Origin: G963675935 sp963803125
Lineage (GTDB): Bacteria; Planctomycetota; Planctomycetia; Pirellulales; Thermoguttaceae
Direction: 5' to 3'
Length of the DNA: 64,000 nucleotides
NCBI GenBank assembly: GCA_963803125.1
Contig: CAWDLR010000002.1
Span: 496,001 to 560,000, forward strand
The notes below the pieces were generated by a model that saw nothing but the letters and a program-made list of their open reading frames with translations, was not told where the DNA came from and searched no databases. A program made the translations under genes and the position numbers. Below, piece by piece: positions 40,556-48,633 of the stretch. Every line of letters starts with the position of its first letter. Position 1 is the stretch's first letter.

Positions 40556-40825
40556 ATGAAGCGATCTTGGCGATTACTACGGGCGATATCGAAGACCCCG
40601 GCGCTGCTCTTGATCGGGCTGGTCCGCGTCTACCAGATATTGGTCAGCCCCCTGCTTGGCGTAGGCAGTCCAATACTTGGATGGGGGTGCCGATTCCATC
40701 CCAGTTGCAGTGTCTACTTCATTGAATCGGTGCGGAAACACGGGGCGATTGTTGGGGCACTGCGGGGCGTCTGGCGGATCTGCCGCTGCAACCCCTGGAA
40801 CCCCGGCGGCTACGACCCGCCGTGA
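40556..40825 (+). CDS. yidD: Membrane protein insertion efficiency factor YidD
   Basis: A small membrane-associated protein thought to help YidC insert inner-membrane proteins. The 89-residue sequence shows LVRVYQILVSPLLG, CRFHPSCSVYFIESVRKHG with the paired cysteines, and the C-terminal CRCNPWNPGGYDPP, all family marks. Compared with the usual form, a few residues (VGSPILGWG) are added before the first Cys. Two starts are possible: ATG 40556 (chosen, GAAGAG upstream) and ATG 40517, which adds 13 residues and nearly touches the rnpA stop. yidC is not seen within the next genes. Confidence 0.9.
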   Translation: MKRSWRLLRAISKTPALLLIGLVRVYQILVSPLLGVGSPILGWGCRFHPSCSVYFIESVRKHGAIVGALRGVWRICRCNPWNPGGYDPP

Positions 40826-40841
40826 TGGCGAAGGTCTGACG

Positions 40842-41267
40842 TTATACCTGTTTCGTAACAAATCTTGCGTGCAGGCCGGCCTTCTCTGCCGCAGCGACTT
40901 GCAGTTCGTCGGCCGACACAAACAACTCGGCCTCCCACTGGAGCGCACAGGCGATGTGCAAGGCATCCATCGCGCGAATCGGATTGGCCTCCAGGATCGC
41001 GACGCATGTGGCGATCACCGGCGACGTGAGATTGATAATGACCGCATCGTCCACTTCCCCCAACAGCCGGTTCTTTGCCTCGTTGTATTGTTGTGGCGTG
41101 AGCTTCCGCTCGCGCAGACGGCGATTCAAGGCGGAGAAAACCTCCGGGACACAGATGACGCTCAAGGCGAGTTCCGTGGCGTCAAGGCAGATCGCGTCGA
41201 CCGCGTCGCTGCCAGGCTCCTCGACGTACCGCTTCGCAAACGCCGAACTGTCAAGGAACGTCTTCAT
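40842..41267 (-). CDS. vapC: PIN-domain toxin (VapC family)
   Basis: A 141-residue PIN ribonuclease, normally cleaving specific tRNA or rRNA when its antitoxin is lost. The acidic active site is visible: Asp6 in TFLDSSAFAKRY, Glu42 in VPEVFSALNRR, Asp in IRAMDALHIACAL and the last in LFVSADELQ. The start overlaps the antitoxin gene's stop by 17 bases, typical of these operons. It faces yidD convergently. Intact, so probably a functional toxin-antitoxin pair. Confidence 0.88.
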   Translation of the reverse strand: MKTFLDSSAFAKRYVEEPGSDAVDAICLDATELALSVICVPEVFSALNRRLRERKLTPQQYNEAKNRLLGEVDDAVIINLTSPVIATCVAILEANPIRAMDALHIACALQWEAELFVSADELQVAAAEKAGLHARFVTKQV

Positions 41268-41490
41268 GCCTGCGATCCTCGAGGATGGCGGCGGCCAAGC
41301 CTGCTCCCTTGGCGATCAGCCGTAATCCCGGCCGCTTCCACGACGGATTGCCACCCTTCTGGTGGGAGGGGGGAGAGATTTCCGCGATCGGTTTGCCATG
41401 TCGAAGCACGAGAAGTGTGCTTCCTTTCTCCACTTCGGAGAGCAATTCCGAGGCGTTCTTTCGGAACTGCGTAAATGTCACCGTCTTCAT
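41251..41490 (-). CDS. Phd/YefM-type antitoxin
   Basis: A 79-residue partner of the PIN toxin. The N-terminus MKTVTFTQFRKNASELLSEV and VEKGSTLLVLRHGKPIAEI match the Phd/YefM DNA-binding fold. The C-terminus (about 45-79), rich in Lys, Arg and Gly, would contact the toxin. It precedes the toxin gene, as expected, and a good promoter with an inverted repeat lies directly upstream (41521-41549), consistent with autoregulation by the toxin-antitoxin complex. Confidence 0.85.
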   Translation of the reverse strand: MKTVTFTQFRKNASELLSEVEKGSTLLVLRHGKPIAEISPPSHQKGGNPSWKRPGLRLIAKGAGLAAAILEDRRHEDVP

Positions 41491-41520
41491 GATTTATGCT
41501 CCGCAGCGATACTGCACAGT

Positions 41521-41549
41521 AATGTACACTATTCTGTACTCTTTGTCAA
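41521..41549 (-). promoter_or_regulatory. Promoter and overlapping operator of the Phd/VapC operon
   Basis: On the minus strand TTGACA, a 17-base spacer and TACATT, about 31 bases before the antitoxin ATG. The spacer and -10 overlap an inverted repeat GTACA-N6-TGTAC (41524-41539), a likely operator. The rest of the 252-bp divergent gap to the FlgI-like gene holds nothing I recognise. Confidence 0.65.
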
Positions 41550-41742
41550 CTGCTTGTGGTGTTTCCCATACCGATCTTCATTTCCCGTCGCCTGCTGCTC
41601 CATCTTTCCTCGGCTCTCTTGACCCAGCCCGCGGAAACCCCTATTCTCCGCGTCCGCTTCGCTCCTCCAGCGGCCGGCGGGATGCCGGCGCGTCCTCTTC
41701 TCATCGTAACCTCTTCTCCTTCACGACGGAGTGCAAGGAAGC

Positions 41743-42942
41743 ATGAAACGTCGATATCTCCTGCTGTTTGCGTGCGGCCTAGCCGCGGTCGGTCTTAGCG
41801 GGTGCTCCTGGTGGAACGGGCTGACGATGCGGTCGCAAAGCCCCGAAGCGGCACCGCCCGAGAACACGCATGCCAAGCTGATCAGCGACTTCGCCTCGGC
41901 CACCAATGTGCAGTTGGCCCACGTCGAAACAGTCGGGCTGGTCACCGGCCTGCACCACACCGGCAGCGATCCGACGCCTTCGAACGAACGCGACGCCCTG
42001 CTGGAAGAGATGAAGAAACGGGACGTTGCCAATCCCAATGGACTCTTGGCGTCCGGCAATGTGTCGCTGGTGTGGATCCAGGGCATTCTGCGGCCGGGCA
42101 TTCAGAAGGGGGACCACTTCGACATCGAGGTCCGCGTCCCTTCGCAAAGCGAAACCACCAGCCTCCGCGGCGGATACTTGCTGCAAACCTGGTTGACCGA
42201 GACCGCCGCGCTGGGCAATCAGGTTCACAAGGGAGAGCAGCTCGCCATCGCCAAGGGGCCGGTCATGGTCGATCCCAAGGCCAATCCCAAAACCGATCGC
42301 ATCTCGATGTGCCGCGGCCGCATCCTCGGCGGCGGCGTCTGCTTGAAATCGCGGCCGCTGGGGCTGGTGCTCTCGCCGGAGCATAAGGACGTGCGCAACA
42401 GCTCGCGCATCGCCAACGCCATCAACAGGCGATTCCACGTCTTCCAGGACGGCCACAAGGACGGCATGGCCAAGGCGATCAACGACGAATACATCGAGTT
42501 GAAGGTCCATCCCCGCTATAAAGACAACGTCGCCCGATACGTCCAGGTCGTCCGCTCCTTGCCGATCACGGAAACGGCCCCCGAACGGACGGTCCGGCTG
42601 GCCAAGCTCCAGACCGAATTGCTCGATCCTGCGACCTCGGCCGAGGCGGCGCTGCAACTCGAGGCCCTCGGCCCGGACGGCGGCGACGCGCTGTTGAAGG
42701 GGGTCAAGTCGAACGACGTCGAAGTCCGCTTCTACTGCGCCGAGGCGCTGGCGTATCTCGACCGCCGCGAGGCGGCCGAGCCGCTCGGGCAGATCGCCCG
42801 CGACCAGCCGGCGTTCCGCGTCTTCGCGCTCACCGCGCTGAGCGCCATGCAGGAGTTCGCTGCCGCCGATCGGCTTCGCGACCTGTTGTCGGCGCCCAGC
42901 GCCGAGACCCGTTACGGGGCGTTCCGCGCCTGTGGACGATGA
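41743..42942 (+). CDS. FlgI-domain lipoprotein, part 1 (frame break near 42929)
   Basis: A lipoprotein (FACGLAAVGLSGC, Cys about 20) with a domain related to the flagellar P-ring protein FlgI: VGLVTGLHHTGSDP, NVSLVWIQGILRPGIQKGD and DRISMCRGRILGGG. No flagellar genes are nearby, so it is probably the planctomycete non-flagellar branch. A HEAT-like region (about 285-395) follows. AAGGA before ATG 41743 supports the start. The frame ends early: adding one C at CGCGCCTGTGG gives RALWTMNKNDPQVKGELLGD, the natural continuation. The coding sequence then runs through 42939-43000 and on into part 2. Confidence 0.8.
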   Translation: MKRRYLLLFACGLAAVGLSGCSWWNGLTMRSQSPEAAPPENTHAKLISDFASATNVQLAHVETVGLVTGLHHTGSDPTPSNERDALLEEMKKRDVANPNGLLASGNVSLVWIQGILRPGIQKGDHFDIEVRVPSQSETTSLRGGYLLQTWLTETAALGNQVHKGEQLAIAKGPVMVDPKANPKTDRISMCRGRILGGGVCLKSRPLGLVLSPEHKDVRNSSRIANAINRRFHVFQDGHKDGMAKAINDEYIELKVHPRYKDNVARYVQVVRSLPITETAPERTVRLAKLQTELLDPATSAEAALQLEALGPDGGDALLKGVKSNDVEVRFYCAEALAYLDRREAAEPLGQIARDQPAFRVFALTALSAMQEFAAADRLRDLLSAPSAETRYGAFRACGR

Positions 42943-43023
42943 ATAAGAACGATCCGCAGGTAAAAGGCGAACTGCTCGGCGACGACTTCCACTACCACGT
43001 GCTCGAACGTCAGCGGCCAACCG

Positions 43024-43611
43024 ATGGTTCACGTCACCCGCAACCGGCTGGCCGAAGTCGTCCTGTTCGGGCCGCGGCAAGAGTTGCTCACTCCCTTGGC
43101 CGTCAATGCCGGCAACGACATCATGGTCACCAGCCAAGCCGGCGACCAGATCACGGTGAGCAAGTTCGCGACGGACGGTTCCGACCAGAAACGGACCGTC
43201 TCCGCGCGGCTCGACGAGGTGATCCGCGCGGTGGTCGAATTGGGCGGAGCTTATCCCGATGTCGTGCAGTTCCTGCAAGAGGCCAAGGACTCCGGCGCGC
43301 TCGCCTCGCGCTTCGAGGTCGATGCCCTGCCGGAGGCGGGCCGTGCGTACGACCGCGTCGTCGAAGACGATGCGGCCGACGCCAAGAAGGACGACGCCAA
43401 GAAGGACGGCAGCAAGAAGGAGGGCGACGACGCGGGCGAACGGATCGTCAAGGCCGCGCCGGGCAGTCCCTCCCCGGACCTGTTTTACCAGAAGACCAGC
43501 GGTGCCTCCCCGGCAGGGGGAGATGCCGCCGCCGACCCCTCGCCCGACCCCGATTCCACGTCGAAAACCAAGCCGAAGAAGGGGTTCTTTGCTAAAATGT
43601 TTGGAGGTTGA
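43024..43611 (+). CDS. FlgI-domain lipoprotein, part 2
   Basis: C-terminal part of the protein starting at 41743. Upstream, the frame 42939-43000 gives DDFHYHVL. Deleting one A from CTCGAACGTCAGC joins it to this frame as LDVSGQPMVHVTRNRLAEVV. The section has a strand-rich domain (VVLFGPRQELLTPLAV, QITVSKFATDG), a helix (ARLDEVIRAVVELGGAYPDV), an acidic/lysine-rich linker (AKKDDAKKDGSKKEGDD) and a short basic C-terminus KKGFFAKMFGG. The ATG at 43024 is internal, not a true start. Function unknown. smc follows after a heptamer array. Confidence 0.7.
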   Translation: MVHVTRNRLAEVVLFGPRQELLTPLAVNAGNDIMVTSQAGDQITVSKFATDGSDQKRTVSARLDEVIRAVVELGGAYPDVVQFLQEAKDSGALASRFEVDALPEAGRAYDRVVEDDAADAKKDDAKKDGSKKEGDDAGERIVKAAPGSPSPDLFYQKTSGASPAGGDAAADPSPDPDSTSKTKPKKGFFAKMFGG

Positions 43612-43617
43612 GAGGAG

Positions 43618-43775
<158 letters not shown>

Positions 43776-43783
43776 TTCCCCCC

Positions 43784-45565
43784 ATGCTCAAGGCCCTGGA
43801 AATCGCCGGTTTCAAGAGTTTCGCCGACCGCACGCGGTTCGAGTTTCCGCAGGGCGTGACGGTGGTGGTGGGGCCAAACGGCTCGGGCAAGTCGAACATC
43901 GTCAACGCGATCAAGTGGGTGCTGGGAGAGCAGAGCGTCAAGAGCCTCCGCGGCCGCGAAATGGCCGACGTGATCTTCAACGGCTCGGCCAGCCGGCGGG
44001 CCCTGAATGCCGCCGAAATCACCCTGACCCTCGACAACTCGAAGCGGCTCTTGGCCCTCGACGCCCCCGAGGTGCATATCACCCGCCGCGTCTACCGCAG
44101 CGGCGAGGGCGAGTACCTGATCAACCACAATCCCGCCCGCCTGCGCGACATCCGCGACCTGCTCGCCGGCACGGGCATGGGCACCCAGGCATACAGCGTG
44201 ATTGAGCAGGGCAAGGTCAACGGCCTGCTGCAATCGTCGCCCCGCGATCGCCGCCTGATTTTCGAAGAGGCGGCCGGCATCAGCCGCTTCAGAGTGCGGA
44301 AAGTCGAGGCCCTCCGCCGGCTGGAACACGTCGAGCAGAACCTCCTGCGGCTTACCGACATCGTCGATGAGGTCGAGAGCCGGCTCCGCACCGTCCGTGC
44401 TCAGGCTGGCAAGGCGCGGCGATACAAGGAGCACACCAACCGCCTCCAGGAGCTGCGAACGCAAGTCGGCCAGGTCGATTGGAAACGCCTCACCGAGCGG
44501 CTCGGTGCCTTCGAGAGCAGTCTGCGGTCGTTGGGCGACGAGCGCAGCGCCGCGGCCGCCGACGCCGCCAACTGTGACGCCCGACTGCTAGACCTCGATC
44601 ATGGCCTGGAGCAGATCCAGGAGGAGATCCGCCAGGCCGAGGCACAAAGCGCCGCCAACCGCGAGCGAATCGCGTCCGCCGAAGCCGCCATCGAGCACGA
44701 GCGGGCCCGCGGCCTCGACCTGGAACAAGAAGCCGCCCGCTATCGCCGCCAGTTGGTCGGCATGAGCGCCAAAGCCGGCGATCTTCGGCAGCAGTTGCGC
44801 GACACCACCGATTCGCTCGGAGAGGCCGAGACCAGCCAGCGCGAGATCGCCCGGCGATTGGTCGAGGCCGAGCGGGGGCTGACCGAGGTGATGGCCGCCC
44901 TGGATCAGCTTCGCGGTGAGAGCGAGCAGCGCCGCGCAACCTATCTGCAACAGATGCGGCTGGCCGCGTCGCTGGGCAACGAGACCAGCGCGTTGGAAAG
45001 CCAGGTGGCCGCCGCCGCCGCCGCGCGACAGCGCTGCGAACTGCGCATGGCGGAGTTGGATGGCGCCCTGCTCGCCCTGCAACGACAGCTCGATGAACTG
45101 CGGCGCTTCCGCGAGCAATCGACCCGCCGCGTGGAAGAGGAGACGCAATCGCTCTCGGCGGCAACGAGCCGGCTGGCCGGGTTGCAGGAGCAGTACCTCG
45201 TCCGGCAGAAGGAACTTGCGGAGATGCGCGAACGCCGCAGCGGCGCCGCCGAACGCGCGGCCGTGCTCGACGAACTGGTGCAGCGGCACGACGGCATTAG
45301 CGACGGCGTGAAGGAGGTGTTGCAGCGGGCCGCCGATCCGGCCGACCACGTCTTTCGCGGCGTTCGCGGGCTGGTGGCCGACGTATTCCAGGTGAGCGTC
45401 GAGATCGCCCCCTTGCTGGAGATCGCCCTGGGCCAAACCGCGCAACACGTCATCGCCCAGCGCAGCGAAGCCCTTCTCGATTATCTCCGCAGCCAACCAA
45501 ACCGGCTGGCCGGCCGCGTCGGCTTCGTCTGGCTTGACGGTCCGGCGCCACCTCTGGAGCGCTGA
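43784..45565 (+). CDS. smc: Chromosome segregation protein SMC, N-terminal part
   Basis: The N-terminal ATPase half-head and first coiled coil of the SMC ATPase, which with ScpA/ScpB compacts and segregates chromosomes. MLKALEIAGFKSFADRTRFEF is followed by Walker A VVGPNGSGKSNIV, IKWVLGEQS and the Q-loop region YSVIEQGKVNGLL. From about residue 165 to 500 it is Arg/Glu/Ala-rich coiled coil. The hinge begins near DGISDGVKEVLQRA. The frame stops at a TGA just before a palindrome (45566-45595) and the hinge continues in another frame. The full protein spans 43784-47488 with two breaks. As smc is important in nearly all bacteria, sequence errors are the likely reason. Confidence 0.9.
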   Translation: MLKALEIAGFKSFADRTRFEFPQGVTVVVGPNGSGKSNIVNAIKWVLGEQSVKSLRGREMADVIFNGSASRRALNAAEITLTLDNSKRLLALDAPEVHITRRVYRSGEGEYLINHNPARLRDIRDLLAGTGMGTQAYSVIEQGKVNGLLQSSPRDRRLIFEEAAGISRFRVRKVEALRRLEHVEQNLLRLTDIVDEVESRLRTVRAQAGKARRYKEHTNRLQELRTQVGQVDWKRLTERLGAFESSLRSLGDERSAAAADAANCDARLLDLDHGLEQIQEEIRQAEAQSAANRERIASAEAAIEHERARGLDLEQEAARYRRQLVGMSAKAGDLRQQLRDTTDSLGEAETSQREIARRLVEAERGLTEVMAALDQLRGESEQRRATYLQQMRLAASLGNETSALESQVAAAAAARQRCELRMAELDGALLALQRQLDELRRFREQSTRRVEEETQSLSAATSRLAGLQEQYLVRQKELAEMRERRSGAAERAAVLDELVQRHDGISDGVKEVLQRAADPADHVFRGVRGLVADVFQVSVEIAPLLEIALGQTAQHVIAQRSEALLDYLRSQPNRLAGRVGFVWLDGPAPPLER

Positions 45566-45595
45566 GAAACGCCCCCCCATTGCAATGGGGGGGCT
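45566..45595. repeat. Palindrome GAAACGCCCCCCC-ATTGCAAT at the smc frame break
   Basis: The stem GCCCCCCCATTGCAATGGGGGGGC preceded by GAAA matches the treZ element at 6300-6335. It starts within two bases of the premature smc stop and contains runs of seven C and seven G, which are error-prone to sequence. Confidence 0.75.
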
Positions 45596-46497
45596 TTAGC
45601 CGGCGCCGCGGGCTTTTCGCAAGTCACAGCGACGATCCCGCGGCGTCGACTCCCGATCTTAACGGTGCCGCGGGCGTTCTTGGGCGGGCGGATCGATTTG
45701 TACAGACCACGCCCGAGTTTGCCCCGCTGGCCGAGCGGCTGCTGGGGCGGACATGGTTTGTCGAAACCCTCGCCCTGGCCCTCTCGCTGGCCGCCGGCGG
45801 CGGCGCAGGCCTCACCTACGTCACGCTTGCCGGCGATCTGCTCGAACCGGACGGGACACTCACCGTTGGGCCGCACAGCGTGGCCGCCGGCCTGATTTCG
45901 CGGCGGAGTCAATTGCGGGCGCTGCAGGCGCAACTGGCGGAACTGGAGACGGCAATTGCCGCGGCGCAAACCGCCCTGGCAAAGCTCAACGCCGAGACCG
46001 ACGCCGGCCAGCGCACGGTCGATCGCCGCTCGGCCGAGCACCGCCGCATCGTCGATGCGCTCGCGGAGAACCGTTTGGCCATCGCAGCCGCCGAAGAACG
46101 CCGCAGCCAATCGGACCAGCAGCGCGTGCTGCTCGACCGTGAACTGGACGATGCCCGGCAGCAGCACGACGCCGCGTTCCAACTCTTGGACCAGGCCCGC
46201 CAAAAGCGGGAAGAGATCGACGCGGCGCTGGCCGAGTTGGAGGCGAACGCCGACGAGATCGGCCGGCGAATCAACGGGCTGGAGGATCGCCGCTTGGCGG
46301 CCGACCGCGAGACCACGGAGATCAAGGTCGAACTGGCGAAGAGCGAGGAGCGGTTGCGCAATTTCCGCGCGGATGCGGCAGTTCGAGGAGAATCGCGAAG
46401 AACGGCAGCGGGCGATCGAAGAGGCCCGCGAGCATCTGGCCCAGTGTACGCAGCGCCTCGACGCCTCACGTTGGAGCATCCTCCGCGCCGAGGCTGA
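45580..46497 (+). CDS. smc: SMC, middle part (hinge and start of second coiled coil)
   Basis: Continues smc after the first break. The true sequence starts about DLNGAAGVLGRADRFVQTTP, with APLAERLLGRTWFVETLALAL and GTLTVGPHSVAAGLISRRSQ of the hinge, then coiled coil (for example LRALQAQLAELETAIAAAQT). The first 25 or so codons come from the palindrome and adjacent GC-rich sequence. From about 46380 the coiled coil moves to the frame of part 3. Removing one G from GCGCGGATGCGG gives RNFRAMRQFEENREERQ. The end of this ORF beyond that point is out of frame, and the TTG at 45580 is not a real start. Confidence 0.8.
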   Translation: MQWGGFSRRRGLFASHSDDPAASTPDLNGAAGVLGRADRFVQTTPEFAPLAERLLGRTWFVETLALALSLAAGGGAGLTYVTLAGDLLEPDGTLTVGPHSVAAGLISRRSQLRALQAQLAELETAIAAAQTALAKLNAETDAGQRTVDRRSAEHRRIVDALAENRLAIAAAEERRSQSDQQRVLLDRELDDARQQHDAAFQLLDQARQKREEIDAALAELEANADEIGRRINGLEDRRLAADRETTEIKVELAKSEERLRNFRADAAVRGESRRTAAGDRRGPRASGPVYAAPRRLTLEHPPRRG

Positions 46498-47488
46498 AAT
46501 CGCCGACCTCTACCTCCGCAAGGAGACCTTTGCCGCGCAGACCGTCGGGCTGGTGAACCGCCGCGAGGCGCTGCAACAAAATCGCGGCGCCCTGGCCGAG
46601 CGGCTGCAACTGGTCTGCGGCCAGATCCGCAAGCTGGAAGAGAAGATGCACGCCGCGGAACTGGCCGCCAACGAGGTCCGCCACGAACGCAGCGGCATGG
46701 TCGACCGTCTCCGCGAGGATTACGGCATCGAGTTGTCCGAATTGGAGCAGCCGCCCAACGACGAGGAGCAGCATCGCCGCGAGGAGGTGCAGCAGGAAAT
46801 CGAGGAATTGCGGCAGAAAATCAACAACCTCGGCAACGTCAACCTCGAAGCCCTCGAAGAGCTCGAACAGCTCGAAGCCCGCTACAAAACCCTCTCCGAT
46901 CAGCACGCCGATCTCTCGTCGGCCAAGACCTCGCTGGAGAAGATCATCGAGCGAATCAATGCCGACAGCCGGCGGTTGTTTTCCGAGACGCTGGAGACCA
47001 TTCGCGGGCATTTCCAGACGCTCATCCGCGATCTCTTCGGCGGCGGCCAGGCCGACCTGGTGCTGGAGGAAAACGTCGATATTCTCGACAGCGGCATCGA
47101 GATCGTCGCCCAGCCGCCGGGCAAGGAACTGCGGAGCATTTCGCTCTTAAGCGGCGGCGAAAAAACGTTGGCGTGCGTGGCCCTGCTGTTGGCGATTTTC
47201 CGCAGCCGTCCCAGTCCCTTCTGCGTGCTCGACGAAGTCGATGCCGCCTTGGACGAGGCCAACATCGACCGCTTCACCCAAGTGCTCCAGAACTTCTTGA
47301 CCTGGACGCAGTTCATCATCGTCACTCACTCGAAGCGGACGATGGCCTGTGCGAACACGCTTTATGGCGTGACGATGCAGGAATCGGGCGTCACCAAACA
47401 GGTCTCCGTTCGTTTCGAGGACGTCAGCGCCGACGGCCACATTCTCGAACGCCCCGCGGCGGACGACAAAGAGACGCAAGCTGCGTAA
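46380..47488 (+). CDS. smc: SMC, C-terminal part
   Basis: The end of the second coiled coil and the C-terminal half of the ATPase head. MRQFEENREERQRAIEEARE opens the true sequence. NVNLEALEELEQLEARYKTL, LFGGGQADLVLEE, the ABC signature LLSGGEKTLACVALL and Walker B FCVLDEVDAALDEANIDRF are textbook SMC elements, followed by FIIVTHSKRTMACANTLYGV. The frame itself is open from 45956, but the stretch before about 46380 is antisense to no known family and duplicates the middle part in a wrong frame. It ends with a short acidic tail. Confidence 0.88.
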
Positions 47489-47604
47489 AACAGCTAAATA
47501 CCCCCGCCTTCGCCGACGCTCTTGACGGCCCCGGAGCGATTTCCTACGATTCCCACCTTCGTCCTCTGCCCTTTTCGGCCCGCTTCTCAAACCGGAGCGT
47601 CATT

Positions 47605-48633
47605 ATGAGATGTGTCGCATGTCGCTTGGCGATCCCGCTCTTTCTTCTCATGGTCCTTCAGGCCGCGTCCGCCGCAACCGCCGCCGGTTCTGAGCGTCAA
47701 GCGGCAACCCCGGACGCCCCGTGCGCGCGTGCCGCGGCGTGCGGAGAGTGGCACGCGAGCGCCGGCGCCGCTCAGGAACGCCCGCCACTGCCGCTTCCGC
47801 CGAGCGGCGCGGAACACAAGACCGCCAAGACCGATTCGCCTGTGTTCGTCGTGGTCGAGGCCACGATCGTCGAACTTGCGCTGAAACCGGGGACTTCCGA
47901 CGCGGGCGTGAACCTGGCTCGGCTCGGCGGAACGGCAACGCAGCCCGGAACCATCGAGCAGGCTGCACTGAACGCGCGACGCGGATTCAACCCGGCGGCG
48001 GTTCTCACGGATGGCAAGCCGGCCCGAGCTGTCGCAGGGAAGATCGACGGCCTCAAGTCCTTCGCTTTCTTCAACGGCAGCGTCCGCGATGCCCTGCGGA
48101 GCCTGGAGTCGATGGGCGAACCGAGAATCCTCGCCTGTCCGCGGCTAATGATCCTTGACAAGCAGTCGGGCGACGTGCAAATTGGCCAGCATCTGCCCTA
48201 TCAGGAGGTGACCTCCAAAGGCGGCGTGACCACGGCAACCTACAAGCCGATTCTTATCGGCACGGAATTGCACGTGCGGCCGTTCGTCGCGGCGGATGGG
48301 AAGATCCGCCTGGAAGTCCAAGCAAGCCGAACCACCGGCCACCTCGACGCCGCCGGCATTCCGCAGATAAACACGTGTCAGGTCTCCACCAACGTAGTCA
48401 TGCAAGACGGCACGATGCTGGCGATGTGCGATCGTCCCCGAGCGGAGGTCGAGCAACGCACACATCGTACCTTGAACGTGCTGAGTTTCCTGCCGGGCCC
48501 GCTGTCGCTGTTAGGCTGGATTCAGAATCCCAACCTCTTGTCGTACACGGTCGTCCATCCCGCACGGAAGCAAACGGTCGTGCTGCTCAGTTCGCGCATC
48601 GTCAGAAATAAAGGGGACAGGCGCATATATTGA
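47605..48633 (+). CDS. Secretin-like exported protein, C-terminus cut by a RAYT element
   Basis: A 342-residue exported protein with a signal peptide (LFLLMVLQAASAATAA). From about residue 150 it resembles the secretin domain of GspD/PilQ: SVRDALRSLESMGEPRILAC, then PRLMILDKQSGDVQIGQHLP, TELHVRPFVAADGKIRLEVQ and INTCQVSTNVVMQDGTMLAM. It lacks long N domains, so it is a short secretin-like protein as found in planctomycetes, and pore formation is uncertain. GGAG eight bases before ATG 47605 supports the start. The last residues (KGDRRIY) and the stop codon are formed by the left end of the mobile element at 48608, so the original C-terminus is lost. Confidence 0.75.
   Translation: MRCVACRLAIPLFLLMVLQAASAATAAGSERQAATPDAPCARAAACGEWHASAGAAQERPPLPLPPSGAEHKTAKTDSPVFVVVEATIVELALKPGTSDAGVNLARLGGTATQPGTIEQAALNARRGFNPAAVLTDGKPARAVAGKIDGLKSFAFFNGSVRDALRSLESMGEPRILACPRLMILDKQSGDVQIGQHLPYQEVTSKGGVTTATYKPILIGTELHVRPFVAADGKIRLEVQASRTTGHLDAAGIPQINTCQVSTNVVMQDGTMLAMCDRPRAEVEQRTHRTLNVLSFLPGPLSLLGWIQNPNLLSYTVVHPARKQTVVLLSSRIVRNKGDRRIY

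Noticed and set aside
41743..43611. A flagellar locus, suggested by the FlgI-like protein
   Set aside because: No other flagellar gene is present, and the protein is a lipoprotein with a HEAT-like part, unlike true FlgI.
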